NCBI GenBank assembly: GCA_017551625.1
Contig: JAFZLF010000035.1
Coordinates: 1 to 64,000, forward strand
Length of the DNA stretch: 64,000 nucleotides
Direction: 5' to 3'
Origin: Clostridiales bacterium
GTDB taxonomy: Bacteria; Bacillota; Clostridia; Saccharofermentanales; Saccharofermentanaceae
Notes under the pieces: generated by a model
Told to the model about the DNA's origin: nothing
Database searches by the model: none
The model's input: the letters and a program-made list of their open reading frames with translations, nothing else
Made by a program: the position numbers and the translations under genes
In this document: positions 1 to 8,928 of the stretch, piece after piece
Position numbering within the stretch: the first letter of the stretch is position 1
Layout of the letters: every line of letters begins with the position of its first letter

Positions 1-840
1 GTAGTAGACTTCAAAACTTGAGTCGGATGCATCGAAACTGTCGATGATAAACTCCGCGCCTTCGCTATCGTACATGATCGTTGACTCTGTCCCGATCGGC
101 TCGTCCACATAGACAAAAGCATCCTCGCCCTGTGGAAAGAGAGTGACCGGGATATAGTTCAGGGTATAGTCCGAATTAGCAGCCTTCGCGAGCGCCGCTG
201 TAAGGGTATTGGAAACCGGGATAGCAAGAAGCAGGAACGTGAGCCGTGTAGGTTCTGAACCGTCAAATGATTTAAATACATTTGCAAAGTCCGTCTCATC
301 TGTGAATACAGTATGCGGCTCGATTGCTTCCTCCGTGTATAGATAGTATTCAGAGCACTCGTTATTCATCACCGGATTTCTCCAGTATATCGTATACGGT
401 ACATCCGACTTGTTCTCGAACTCAGAAGTGATCGTATAGGACGTGTCCGTCAGGACTGCACTGACAATGGTAAACCGGAAGTACTGATTGTCTACGACGG
501 TCGCATTCTCCAGCGGTCCGCTGAAGTATCCGTCCACATCATTCGTAAGGCCGAGAGATGTCTGGCGCACAGGGATCGGTGTCGGTGTAGCCACAGGAAC
601 ATTCTCAGCGAAAATACTGCCATCGCTGATGAAATCGTCCAGCGAGTCAACATGCATCAGCATTTGCGCCGATGGTCCACTCGGATCATCTTTCGAAGAA
701 TCGGTCTCGTCCTCATCCGTCTCTTCTTCCGTCTGCTTCGTCTTCGTCGTCGTTTCTTTGCGGCGAAGTCCGCAAGACGGAAGCAACACAGCGCTACAAA
801 GCAAGATGGCTATGATCTTTACAATTCGGCTTCTTTTCAC
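1..840 (-). CDS. Exported lipoprotein of unknown function (partial, C-terminus outside window)
   Basis: The reading frame runs leftward from a GTG at 838-840 and is still open at base 1, so at least 280 residues are present and the C-terminus is missing. A GGAG ribosome binding site lies 7 bases upstream of the GTG. The product begins with a basic stretch, a hydrophobic core and the lipobox LLPSC-G, so it should be lipidated on Cys and held on the outer face of the membrane. A Lys/Thr/Glu/Asp-rich linker follows, with a short TPTPIP segment. The remainder looks beta-rich, of the extracytoplasmic DUF4352-like or immunoglobulin-like kind, but I see no catalytic motif. It lies 68 bases downstream of the amidase-like gene on the same strand and is probably cotranscribed with it. 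Being a lipoprotein is well supported; its role is unknown. Confidence 0.8.
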   Translation of the reverse strand, partial: MKRSRIVKIIAILLCSAVLLPSCGLRRKETTTKTKQTEEETDEDETDSSKDDPSGPSAQMLMHVDSLDDFISDGSIFAENVPVATPTPIPVRQTSLGLTNDVDGYFSGPLENATVVDNQYFRFTIVSAVLTDTSYTITSEFENKSDVPYTIYWRNPVMNNECSEYYLYTEEAIEPHTVFTDETDFANVFKSFDGSEPTRLTFLLLAIPVSNTLTAALAKAANSDYTLNYIPVTLFPQGEDAFVYVDEPIGTESTIMYDSEGAEFIIDSFDASDSSFEVYY

Positions 841-908
841 GAAACGCCTCCGATTCTTCTGTAATTACACAATTTTATCAAAAAAACGCGTAAACCACAA
901 CATGCGCA

Positions 909-2186
909 TCAGTTCTTCGGCATCGTGCTGACAAACTGCGCGATTCCCTCACAGATCTTATACTGATATTCTTCCGAGAGGAGATTCGTCTCTTCGTCGC
1001 TATTAGAAAGATAACCCATACGCACCATAAAAGAAGGAATGGAGCTCGCCCAGTTCAGACCGGTATAATTCCCGCTGGCCCAACATCCGTTGTAGTTCGC
1101 GCCGCTGCTGGTCGCAATATAGTCACCGAGTTTATCTCCCCAGGCTACGACCTGATCGGAATACTGACCGGATGACGGCACGATGACACAGCATCCCGAA
1201 GTCTTCGAATCATTGGCGCAGTTGCAGAACAGCCGGATGTACACATCCGGGTGATAAGAGACGGCCAGCTCGGCGCGTTCCTTGTTTGAAATATCCACAT
1301 CGTTCGTCTCACGCGTGATATAGACCTCACAGCCCAGCGACTCGAGATATGCACGGAGAAGCAGTGCGGTCTGCAGATTGATTTCTGATTCATCGATTCC
1401 GGAAACGACGCCGCTAAAACCCTTCGCGGATTTATCCTTCGACCCACCCATCGAAGAAGACATTTCCTCTTGTTCACGATTCGGGATCGCCTGATGGCCG
1501 GGGTCGATCACGACACAGTATCCGCTAAGGTCCGGGCCGCCCGCCGGAAACGGAGTTACGGCCGGAGTAGGTGTCGGGGCCGGCGTGGTTTCCTCTGTTG
1601 TGGTTACCTGTGTCTCCGGTGTATCAGAGCTATCCTCAGGCACGACCTGCTTTTGTATCGGAAGCGAAGTGCTTGTCGCGGCGCTTTCTTTCTTCGATGA
1701 AGTAAGGCTTCTGACTGCATAGAAGATTCCCATTCCGATGGCCAGGACGAGCAGAACAGCCGTGACCGCCATCATAATGGCGACTCTTCTCCGTTTCGCT
1801 TCGATCTGCGCCTTCCTTCTGGCACGTTCTTCCGGCGACATCCTCCTGACCGGAGCCTGAGGACGGATCTGCGGCACCTGATATTCCGGTTCCGGCTCTT
1901 CATCCGCTCTAGTCTCACGTACCGGCTGAGCCTCACGTACCGGCTGAGCCTCACGTACCGGTTCAGACTCACGTACTTGCTGCGGTGATGCCTCGGCACG
2001 CTTTCTGGAAGCAGACGAATCAGAAGAAGGCACCCTTCTTATCTCAGACAGGAGCGAATCCAGATCGACTTTCTCGTTATTTCCGGATGTATCCTGATCT
2101 CGGTGCATGAATTCTCCGAAATCCGGAACTCCGTTATTGGACTCCTCCTCGTCAGGATGGATGCGTCTTCCTTCATCGCTGCTCAT
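909..2186 (-). CDS. Membrane-anchored N-acetylmuramoyl-L-alanine amidase-like protein, catalytic residues missing
   Basis: The 425-residue protein has an acidic N-terminal cytoplasmic part (1-130) containing a short VREAQP repeat (about 71-93), one transmembrane helix (about 135-160), a Ser/Thr/Pro linker (165-215) and an Amidase_3-type domain (221-425). The domain keeps the first zinc ligand His231 (in IDPGHQ) and Glu267 (in ESEINL). The second zinc His, normally in an SIHANA-like motif, is Phe320 here (IRLFCNCAND), and the catalytic Glu of the usual vElGFlSN motif is Arg389 (VRMGYLSN). Known Amidase_3 enzymes need these residues to cleave the peptide from peptidoglycan, so I infer a non-hydrolytic peptidoglycan-binding or regulatory protein. 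It is topologically set to act outside the cell. A lipoprotein gene follows on the same strand. Confidence 0.8.
   Translation of the reverse strand: MSSDEGRRIHPDEEESNNGVPDFGEFMHRDQDTSGNNEKVDLDSLLSEIRRVPSSDSSASRKRAEASPQQVRESEPVREAQPVREAQPVRETRADEEPEPEYQVPQIRPQAPVRRMSPEERARRKAQIEAKRRRVAIMMAVTAVLLVLAIGMGIFYAVRSLTSSKKESAATSTSLPIQKQVVPEDSSDTPETQVTTTEETTPAPTPTPAVTPFPAGGPDLSGYCVVIDPGHQAIPNREQEEMSSSMGGSKDKSAKGFSGVVSGIDESEINLQTALLLRAYLESLGCEVYITRETNDVDISNKERAELAVSYHPDVYIRLFCNCANDSKTSGCCVIVPSSGQYSDQVVAWGDKLGDYIATSSGANYNGCWASGNYTGLNWASSIPSFMVRMGYLSNSDEETNLLSEEYQYKICEGIAQFVSTMPKN
1914..1976 (-). repeat. 18-bp tandem repeat inside the amidase-like gene
   Basis: Three consecutive 18-base units starting CTCACGTACCGG (1914-1931, 1932-1949, 1950-1967) plus a partial fourth encode the PVREAQ repeats of the cytoplasmic N-terminal region. 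The first two units are identical and the third diverges at its end. Confidence 0.85.
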
Positions 2187-2307
2187 AGCCTTTCCCTCTC
2201 ACTCCAAAAATCTCCTTTTAAATTCTATCACAACCCTGCACGAACAGGATTTACATCTTTGCATATACTATATTACACGATTCTTACCGATGTTTTGTAA
2301 AAACGTT

Positions 2308-2336
2308 TTGAAATTTTTAGATAAATCATATAAAAT
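2308..2336 (+). promoter_or_regulatory. Sigma-A-type promoter for the UGM-like gene
   Basis: TTGAAA (2308-2313), a 17-base spacer and TAAAAT (2331-2336) lie 30 bases upstream of the GTG start at 2366, within an AT-rich divergent intergenic region. Confidence 0.7.
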
Positions 2337-2365
2337 AGTATCACTAAACTAGGGGAGATTTTTCT

Positions 2366-3517
2366 GTGGGAAACAAAGAAGCACTTGTTATCGGACTCGG
2401 TATAACCGGCTGTTCAGCCGCTCGCATGCTCGCGGATGCCGGATACTCTGTCACATGCTTTGAGAGGGCCTCTCACGTCGGTGGACGTCTCTTCGAGGAT
2501 ATCCGTGCCAACGGTATCCGCGTCCAGGTGTACGGTCCCCGCATCTTCCATACAGATAACGAATCCGTGTATCGTTTCCTAAAGCGATTCGGATCTTTCT
2601 ATCCGTACAGACACCGCGTGCTTCTGTCCACAGGCGATAAAACTGTCCCTCTCCCGCTCAATTCCCACTCTCTGGAAGTATTATTCGGAGAGAACCATGC
2701 TCATCAGATTCTCATCCGTCTTCAGACATATTTCCCGGACAGAAAGAGGATCTCATCTGACGAACTTATCCGTTCAAGCGACGAGATGCTGATCGATCTG
2801 GGTCGTTTCATCATCGAGAATATCCTTACCTTAAAGATCAACAGACAATCTCCGGATTCCTTCATTCCGGCGGATGACTCCTATGCAAACGATGCGATGG
2901 TCGATATCGGAACAGATGACTGTTATTACGAAGACAGCATCCAGGCCATGCCCATGCAGGGATTTCTCCCGATTATGGAAAGCATGCTCGACCATCCTTC
3001 TATCACGACCTATCTGAACATGGACGCCCTGTCCCGCATCTCCATACTCGAGAACTCTTCCCGCGTCCTGCTCGACGGAGTCCCCTTTAACGGACCGGTC
3101 ATCTTCACGCCTTCAGTGGATCGCCTCTTCGACTATAAGTACGGCGCACTCCCCTATCGCGCGACCAAGATCACTTTCCATGATGAAAAACGGGATTTCT
3201 GTAACGAAAGCGCAGTGATCGTCACTCCGAAGGATCCGGAATATGTCCGTATCACCGAGAGCAAGCAGATCACGCTACAGGATATCGACGGACATACCAC
3301 ACTCAGCATGGAGACGCCATACGAAACGATGGTCAAAGCACACACTGAACCTTTCGAACCGGAGATAACAGAAGCGAACCTGGCCATCCTGAACAGATAT
3401 ATGGATCTGCTTAAGAACTGTACGTCCCTGATCCCGCTCGGACGCATGGCGACCTATCGCAATATGTCGATTGCCGAGAGCATCGAGCAGGCGCAGAAAA
3501 TGGTCGCTGCCCTGTAA
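2366..3517 (+). CDS. UDP-galactopyranose mutase-like FAD protein, divergent
   Basis: The 383-residue product has the length of Glf, which converts UDP-galactopyranose to UDP-galactofuranose for cell-surface glycans. It starts at GTG, with AGGGGAG eight bases upstream. The N-terminus shows an FAD-binding Rossmann motif (VIGLGITGCSAA, ending in a Glu-Arg dinucleotide grip and GGR). Family signatures follow: YGPRIFHTDNE, VPLPLNS, and late in the protein FDYKYGALPYRA and VRITESKQ. Two usually well-conserved positions differ. The central motif normally reading DRYQG-P is EDSIQAMP, so its Arg is Ser, and the C-terminal YkYyDMD segment is YRNMSIA. Fold assignment is firm. Whether it still performs the mutase reaction is uncertain. 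It is a single-gene unit, convergent with the c-di-AMP cyclase gene. Confidence 0.75.
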   Translation: MGNKEALVIGLGITGCSAARMLADAGYSVTCFERASHVGGRLFEDIRANGIRVQVYGPRIFHTDNESVYRFLKRFGSFYPYRHRVLLSTGDKTVPLPLNSHSLEVLFGENHAHQILIRLQTYFPDRKRISSDELIRSSDEMLIDLGRFIIENILTLKINRQSPDSFIPADDSYANDAMVDIGTDDCYYEDSIQAMPMQGFLPIMESMLDHPSITTYLNMDALSRISILENSSRVLLDGVPFNGPVIFTPSVDRLFDYKYGALPYRATKITFHDEKRDFCNESAVIVTPKDPEYVRITESKQITLQDIDGHTTLSMETPYETMVKAHTEPFEPEITEANLAILNRYMDLLKNCTSLIPLGRMATYRNMSIAESIEQAQKMVAAL

Positions 3518-3538
3518 TTTCTAAATAGAGATCATCCC

Positions 3539-4966
3539 TTATTCTTCTGTTACGAGAGTATAGACGGAAACCGGTACATCTTCCGGTCTTTGCATCTCTA
3601 CACGGAAGTACACATTTTCATCGCATTTCACATCAACCGGAAGCCGTACAGAGCCGGCCTCGTCCACAGATCCGAGATCAAGAGAAGCCGTCAGGTCGGA
3701 AGAACTGAGCTTATCCATGTCATTCTTTCTGCCGACGAGACGCACAGTCACATTCTGCACAGGGTACTTCACTGCGAGGTTCTTTTCACGCAGCACATTC
3801 TGGTTCTCATACTGCAGTTCGAGAGTGAACGTCTTCTCGGTGACCGGATTCGTCGTAACCTGAATATACATCCACAGAAGAAGGGAGAACAGGAACGAGA
3901 TCAGCAGCAGCAAAGCGCGACCGGAGCGCTTGCCCGTCTTCCTTGTCTTCTTTTTCCTGGCTACGACCGGTACATCATCCATTTCTGCATCGGACGTCTC
4001 CGCTTTAGACGCAGCAACGACGAGCTCATCGCCATCTGTATGTTCCGCTGCCACCTGATTCTTTTTTCCGTTTTTCTTGCCGTGTTTTTTCCCGAGGAGC
4101 GTCGTGCGGGCGCCTCCGGAAGTAAGCCCCAGAAGATACGAGAGATTCTTGCGAAGTTCAAGGCCATCCTTCATCTCATAGAGCACGCCATCGACCGCGA
4201 TCGACATCGTTCCGCGTTCTTCGGACACAACGACAGCTATCGTATCTCCGATCTCGCTCGCACCGACCGCCGCTCTGTGGCGCGTGCCGTATCGCTCGAT
4301 CATGTGGAAGGTCTCCGAGAGCGGAACATGGCACCTCGCCGCGATGATACGTCCGTCGCGGATCAGAAGGGCGCCGTCATGCATCGGTGAGCCCTTATAG
4401 AAGATAGACTGTAACATGGAATTGGTCACGGAGGAATCGAGCCGCACCACGTTCTCCTGCTTGAGCAGTTCTCCAAGTTTCGTAGAACGCTCGAGGAGCA
4501 TGATCGCGCCGGTATATGTCTTGCTCATCTCCGTGCAGGCCTTCACGATCTCATCTACCATCGTTACATAACGGAGCTGTTCTTCCGAATCGTCATTCAG
4601 AACGACGCTGGAAAAAGAGGAAAAGGAACGAAGTCCTACTGTCTCGAGAGCATGACGGAGTTCCGGCTGGAAAATGACGACAAACAGGATCGCGACGATA
4701 TAGAGCATCTTGTTAAAGAGATAGCCGACCATCTCCAAGCCGAGAAAACTGCAGAACAAGATGAAAACAAGGATCAGCATGACGCCCTTAAGGAGCTGCC
4801 AAGCGCGCGTCTCACGAATGATGCGGAGGATATTATAGAGGATGAACGTGACAAGGATGATGTCGATCGCATAACGGACCAGATCCAGCGGTCCGCCGAA
4901 AAACATGTATCCGCTGTCTAAGCTGGAGAATATTTCTGAAACAAAATCAGATAGCTTCTCGAACAC
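3539..4966 (-). CDS. cdaA: Diadenylate cyclase CdaA fused to a CdaR/YbbR domain
   Basis: Residues 1-280 match CdaA, the membrane diadenylate cyclase that makes c-di-AMP from two ATP. There are three N-terminal helices (about 28-50, 58-76, 84-100) and a DAC domain with the signature DGA at 197-199 and RHR at 229-231 (GTRHRAAVG). A Lys-rich linker (about 281-350) leads into a fourth transmembrane helix (350-370) and about 105 extracytoplasmic residues resembling one YbbR repeat, the domain of CdaR. In Bacillus-type genomes cdaA and cdaR are separate neighbouring genes and CdaR modulates CdaA; here both lie in one 475-residue chain with no stop between them. The gene is last in a leftward unit after nagA and a Crp/Fnr regulator, 46 bases downstream of the latter. 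No glmM is adjacent. Confidence 0.88.
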   Translation of the reverse strand: MFEKLSDFVSEIFSSLDSGYMFFGGPLDLVRYAIDIILVTFILYNILRIIRETRAWQLLKGVMLILVFILFCSFLGLEMVGYLFNKMLYIVAILFVVIFQPELRHALETVGLRSFSSFSSVVLNDDSEEQLRYVTMVDEIVKACTEMSKTYTGAIMLLERSTKLGELLKQENVVRLDSSVTNSMLQSIFYKGSPMHDGALLIRDGRIIAARCHVPLSETFHMIERYGTRHRAAVGASEIGDTIAVVVSEERGTMSIAVDGVLYEMKDGLELRKNLSYLLGLTSGGARTTLLGKKHGKKNGKKNQVAAEHTDGDELVVAASKAETSDAEMDDVPVVARKKKTRKTGKRSGRALLLLISFLFSLLLWMYIQVTTNPVTEKTFTLELQYENQNVLREKNLAVKYPVQNVTVRLVGRKNDMDKLSSSDLTASLDLGSVDEAGSVRLPVDVKCDENVYFRVEMQRPEDVPVSVYTLVTEE

Positions 4967-5012
4967 TGCCTATGCTCCCCTCAAAAGACTTCTATTCATT
5001 ATATCACATTCT

Positions 5013-5690
5013 TTATCTTTCCTCGACCAGTTTCTCGAGCAAGGTCTGTTCCAGTATCCGTACCTGCCGTCCTTTCACCTCTATAAGAGCCGCCTCCTCC
5101 ATCGCTCTGAGTTCTCTGGAGAAACTGGGCCTCGGAAGCGCAAGAAGTTTCGATGTCACTTCCCGAGAGCCGGGAAGGATCAGCAGATCCCCTCCGCCCT
5201 GACTTCTCAGGAGCCCGAGCAGATAGCAGGCGATCTTCTGTCTGACACTCTTTTGGGACAGGAGAACGATACGCTGACCGCGACAGTGCACTTTCTGAAG
5301 AAGAATGCGGATATAGTTCTCTTTCAGTTTCGGATATCTCAAAAGATACTTCTCGAGCAGATCCCCGGGAATATAAAGGACAGTCACATCGGAGATGGCC
5401 TCCAGCGTAAACCGGTAACGCGGCAGATCTTTTTCCATAACCTCTTCACCGAAGAAATCTCCACATTCCAGAAGTTCAACAGTCGTAAATTCACCACCGG
5501 ACGTGTATTTCTGCACGGCCGCTTCTCCAGATTCTATAAAGAGGAAATGCTTGCAGACTTCTCCTTCTTCCGCGATACGCTCACCTTCTGCATATGTTCT
5601 TGTGCGGAAAGAGGATGTGCAAGAAGTGACGATCTCGTCCTCAACATCTTCAAAAAGCAACGATTCCATAAGACTCCGACATTTATTCAT
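5013..5690 (-). CDS. Crp/Fnr-family transcriptional regulator
   Basis: The 225-residue protein has a cyclic-nucleotide-binding-like jelly roll (about 25-125; FLFIESGEAAV, GDFFGEEVM), a long connecting helix and a C-terminal winged helix with the recognition segment REVTSKLLALPRPSFSREL. These are the parts of Crp/Fnr activators or repressors. I see no N-terminal Cys cluster of the classical Fnr iron-sulfur type, and the cAMP-contacting residues are not clearly kept, so the effector is unknown. Its start overlaps the end of nagA by four bases (ATGA) and it is followed closely by the c-di-AMP cyclase fusion, so it may regulate this unit. Confidence 0.85.
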   Translation of the reverse strand: MNKCRSLMESLLFEDVEDEIVTSCTSSFRTRTYAEGERIAEEGEVCKHFLFIESGEAAVQKYTSGGEFTTVELLECGDFFGEEVMEKDLPRYRFTLEAISDVTVLYIPGDLLEKYLLRYPKLKENYIRILLQKVHCRGQRIVLLSQKSVRQKIACYLLGLLRSQGGGDLLILPGSREVTSKLLALPRPSFSRELRAMEEAALIEVKGRQVRILEQTLLEKLVEER

Positions 5691-6865
5691 GACTCTCCGG
5701 CTCCTTCATCTGCAGTATCCGCATCAAACACAAGTCTTCCCTGCACCCACACTTTCCGGATACGATACTGATCATCCATGGCCACCATATCCGCGAACTT
5801 TCCGACTTCGAGAGATCCCGTATCGCGGTCGATGTGAAGGACGCGCGCCGGATTGATCGTGCATGCCCGAAGCGCCGTACGAAGGGGTGCCCCGAGCGCA
5901 AGAAGATACTTAAACTCGTCATGAATATTCGTAGTACTTCCAGCCAGCCTCCCATCTCCCATATCGGTCCTTCCATCTCTCACAATGACACTCTTCCCAC
6001 CCAGATCATATTCTCCATCCGGCATGCCGGATGCGCGCATCGCATCCGAAACGACAACCAGCCTATCCTCTCCGAGCACCGTGATCGCAAAGCGAAGCAC
6101 CGCCGGATGCACATGCATACCATCGCAGATCAGTTCACAAGTGACCGAAGCATCATCGAGAAGCGCGCCGACTGCACCCGGTTCATGATGGTGCAATGGA
6201 TTCATCGCATTGAAAAGATGTGTCGCATGATGCAGACCTTCGGATATCGCTTCTTTACAGCACGAGAACGTCGCAGCTGTATGCGCGGCAGAAAAGACAA
6301 AATCATTTTTCATCTCCCGGATAAGTGTCATAGCGCCGGGAAGCTCCGGCGATATGTCAATGATCGACAGATCTTCGGGAGAGAATCTACGGACCAGATC
6401 CTCTATAAACTCCTTCGACGGAAGTTCGGCATGATCGGTATTCTGCACACCGCACTTTTCTTTCGAAAGAAACGGACCTTCCATCCGAAGCCCCAGGAAT
6501 CGGGCTCCGGTACATCTTCCCTCACGGACCTGTTCGTAGGAAGAGAACACCCGGTAGAGCCTCTCTTTCGATATCATCATCGTCGTCGGGCAGAAGGAAG
6601 TCACACCTTTTCGGGACAGGAAGGAGGAGATACGGGTCAGTGCCTCGACTGAGCCGTCAGAAGTATCGGCTCCTGCCGCTCCATGTATGTGAAGATCGAT
6701 AAATCCGGGGAAGATCGTAAGTCCTTCCAGATCGTATTCTTCTCCTTCATGGTCCGAAGGAAGATCCCGTCCCATCGCGGAGATCCTCTGTCCTTCGACG
6801 AGAATTGACATGTCTTTCTTCACATCAAAATCCGGACCGATGAGATCCACATGATTCAGTCGCAC
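5687..6865 (-). CDS. nagA: N-acetylglucosamine-6-phosphate deacetylase
   Basis: NagA removes the acetyl group from GlcNAc-6-phosphate, feeding amino sugars into GlcN-6-P for wall synthesis or glycolysis. The 392-residue protein shows the amidohydrolase pattern: GFIDLHIHGAAG near residue 55, RMEGPFLS near 128, FSAAHTAAT and HATHLFNAMNP with metal-binding His, ICDGMHVHP, and VVSDAMRASG with the catalytic Asp. It starts at a GTG preceded by GGAGG nine bases upstream. It heads a leftward unit with the Crp/Fnr gene (four-base overlap) and cdaA-cdaR. No nagB is next to it. Confidence 0.93.
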   Translation of the reverse strand: MRLNHVDLIGPDFDVKKDMSILVEGQRISAMGRDLPSDHEGEEYDLEGLTIFPGFIDLHIHGAAGADTSDGSVEALTRISSFLSRKGVTSFCPTTMMISKERLYRVFSSYEQVREGRCTGARFLGLRMEGPFLSKEKCGVQNTDHAELPSKEFIEDLVRRFSPEDLSIIDISPELPGAMTLIREMKNDFVFSAAHTAATFSCCKEAISEGLHHATHLFNAMNPLHHHEPGAVGALLDDASVTCELICDGMHVHPAVLRFAITVLGEDRLVVVSDAMRASGMPDGEYDLGGKSVIVRDGRTDMGDGRLAGSTTNIHDEFKYLLALGAPLRTALRACTINPARVLHIDRDTGSLEVGKFADMVAMDDQYRIRKVWVQGRLVFDADTADEGAGES

Positions 6866-6961
6866 GGGCTTTTTCCTCCCTCTCTTGCTGATCGTTTACA
6901 GTAAATATTTTACATCTTTCTTCACGAAATAGCACAATTTCGGCAAATAGCGAGATTTCCT

Positions 6962-6990
6962 CTGTCATTGTCTGGAAAAGAGTTTATAAT
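6962..6990 (+). promoter_or_regulatory. Promoter for ilvE
   Basis: CTGTCA (6962-6967), a 17-base spacer and a perfect TATAAT (6985-6990) lie 40 bases upstream of the ATG at 7031. AAGAGGAGG just before the ATG is the ribosome binding site that fixes this start. Confidence 0.65.
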
Positions 6991-7030
6991 CAACATTAAC
7001 AAATCACAAAGAATAAAGAGGAGGATTATT

Positions 7031-8107
7031 ATGTTCCCAGAAATTTCGGTGACTAAGACAACCTCACCAAGACAGAAACCCCAGCCGGGGCAGCCATTGC
7101 CGTTCGGCCACATCTTCTCTGACCACATGTTCGTGATGGACTATGTTGAGGGGCAGGGCTGGATCAACCCCAGAATCGTTCCTTACGGCCCGTTTGAGAT
7201 CGAGCCGTCCGCTATGGTATTCCACTATGGCCAGGCCGTATTCGAGGGTCTGAAGGCCTATAAGTGTGAAGACGGTTCCATCAACCTCTTCCGTCCGGAG
7301 TGCAACTTCGAGCGTATGAACAACAGTAACGACCGTCTCGTGATCCCGAAGGTTGATGTCGACTTCTGCGTACACGCGACAAAGATGCTCGTCGAGATTG
7401 ACAAGGACTGGATCCCGTCCGGCAAAGGCGAGTCCATGTACATCCGTCCGTTCGTTATCGCGACTGACCCGTACCTCGGCGTACGTCCTTCGAACACCTA
7501 TAAGTTCTTCATCCTGCTCTCCCCTTCCGGTGCGTACTACGCTCACGGCATCCAGCCGGTAAAGATCTACGTAGAGGACAAGTATGTCCGTGCAGTTCGT
7601 GGCGGTACAGGCTTTACGAAGTGTGCCGGTAACTACGGCTGCTCGCTGATCGCGCAGACCATCGCTCACGACTCCGGTTACGAGCAGGTACTCTGGCTCG
7701 ACGGTGTTGAGCAGAAGTACATCGAAGAGGTCGGCGCCATGAACATCATGTTCATCATCGACGGCAAGCTCGTTACTCCTTCCCTGGCAGCCGGATCCAT
7801 CCTGCCGGGTATCACCAGAAGATCCTGCATCGAGATCGCGAAGGATATGGGTCTTGAAGTAGAAGAAAGAAGAATCTCCATCGACGAGGTCATCGAAGCC
7901 GGTAAGTCCGGCCGCATGCAGGAGTGCTTCGGTTGTGGTACCGCAGCGGTTGTTTCTCCGGTCGGCGAACTCAAGTATGAAGATACCGTCTTCACGATCA
8001 ACAACGGCGAGATCGGACCGATCACGCAGAAGTTCTACGACACGATCACCGGTATCCAGAGCGGCAAAATAGAAGACAAGTTCGGCTGGGTCACAAAGGT
8101 CGACTGA
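7031..8107 (+). CDS. ilvE: Branched-chain amino-acid aminotransferase
   Basis: A 358-residue fold-type IV PLP aminotransferase that interconverts Leu, Ile or Val with their 2-oxoacids. Signatures are [15 protein letters not shown], the PLP-lysine segment FTKCAGNYG, and EVGAMNIMF followed by the GSILPGITR phosphate-binding region. I chose ATG 7031 rather than an in-frame upstream start at 6968 because of the AAGAGGAGG site and because the upstream frame covers the promoter. It is a monocistronic unit ending in a strong terminator. The Vor-type oxidoreductase and AzlCD exporter in this window handle related substrates. Confidence 0.95.
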   Translation: MFPEISVTKTTSPRQKPQPGQPLPFGHIFSDHMFVMDYVEGQGWINPRIVPYGPFEIEPSAMVFHYGQAVFEGLKAYKCEDGSINLFRPECNFERMNNSNDRLVIPKVDVDFCVHATKMLVEIDKDWIPSGKGESMYIRPFVIATDPYLGVRPSNTYKFFILLSPSGAYYAHGIQPVKIYVEDKYVRAVRGGTGFTKCAGNYGCSLIAQTIAHDSGYEQVLWLDGVEQKYIEEVGAMNIMFIIDGKLVTPSLAAGSILPGITRRSCIEIAKDMGLEVEERRISIDEVIEAGKSGRMQECFGCGTAAVVSPVGELKYEDTVFTINNGEIGPITQKFYDTITGIQSGKIEDKFGWVTKVD

Positions 8108-8130
8108 TCATCTTTATCACACAGCATCAC

Positions 8131-8179
8131 AAAGCCCCTCATTTTCGCCTTCATCAACGAAGAAAAATGAGGGGCTTTT
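8131..8179 (+). terminator. Intrinsic terminator of ilvE
   Basis: AAAGCCCCTCATTTT and its complement AAAATGAGGGGCTTTT form a 15-bp stem ending in a T run, 24 bases after the ilvE stop. Confidence 0.9.
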
Positions 8180-8207
8180 CATGTCTTACCGGAAGATACA
8201 AAAATAA

Positions 8208-8227
8208 CCATCTGAACAATCAGATGG
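8208..8227 (-). terminator. Probable terminator for the RDD gene
   Basis: CCATCTG-AACAAT-CAGATGG forms a 7-bp stem. Read leftward it is followed by TTATTTTTG. It lies 131 bases after the stop of the leftward RDD gene. Confidence 0.5.
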
Positions 8228-8358
8228 CCATTCTTGTAGTTACAAAAAAACGAATCGTACATCCGTCTTTCTGTGAAGATAATACCATGCTTTTCCCAAA
8301 ATAACAAGTATCAAAAAATATCTTCACGGAAATGTAAACTAGAATCAATCTTCGGGTA

Positions 8359-8928
8359 TTATACGTCGAAGATCTTATAGTTCGGAAGGTTCAGTGACGG
8401 GTTGATACCGAGCGATCCATGATAGGTCACGACGAAGTAGACGAGAATACCGATCCCGACCAGGACGATCAGGACACCAAGCGCTCTCGGCATTCTTGTC
8501 GAGTCGGTCACATTCGTCTTAGCGATCTTGTCGTGGAAGGTCTGTGAGTCAGGACTGGTCGTACCGGAAATGTACGAGAAGAACCCGAGGACGACCGTGA
8601 AGAGACATACGATCTTGACGAAGCTTCTGATAATGTTATAGAGCATCGTATTTCCCATATGGAAATCTACATCACAGTTCAAACTGAGTTTACCCGGTGT
8701 CGTTGCAAAGATCCTCGTGAGAAGAACATCCAGGATAAAGTAGATCACGACCAGGATCACGCCGGTCTTGATGAGTTCATTTCTCGATACGCTCTCGAAC
8801 TGCAGCTCCGCATCGATCGACGACGCCGTGAAAGTGAGCATCATAAAACCGGCCGCATATCCGAGAAATGTGAGAAGATCCAGGATCACGGCAACAAAAC
8901 GATTAAACATTGAAGCATTGGTATTCAT
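8359..8928 (-). CDS. RDD-family integral membrane protein
   Basis: The 189-residue protein has four predicted membrane helices (about 12-33, 52-72, 98-120, 148-170). The RDD family residues appear as FNRFVAVILDLL near the N-terminus, TTPGKLSLN in the middle and QTFHDKIAKTNV near the end. RDD proteins have been linked to ion exchange or transport in a few cases, but the substrate here is unknown. It follows, 83 bases downstream, the unknown 140-residue gene and may close the four-gene leftward unit that starts at 11682. Confidence 0.8.
   Translation of the reverse strand: MNTNASMFNRFVAVILDLLTFLGYAAGFMMLTFTASSIDAELQFESVSRNELIKTGVILVVIYFILDVLLTRIFATTPGKLSLNCDVDFHMGNTMLYNIIRSFVKIVCLFTVVLGFFSYISGTTSPDSQTFHDKIAKTNVTDSTRMPRALGVLIVLVGIGILVYFVVTYHGSLGINPSLNLPNYKIFDV

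Noticed and set aside
1914..1976. Possible regulatory direct repeats
   Set aside because: The 18-bp units keep the frame and encode PVREAQ, so they are coding repeats.
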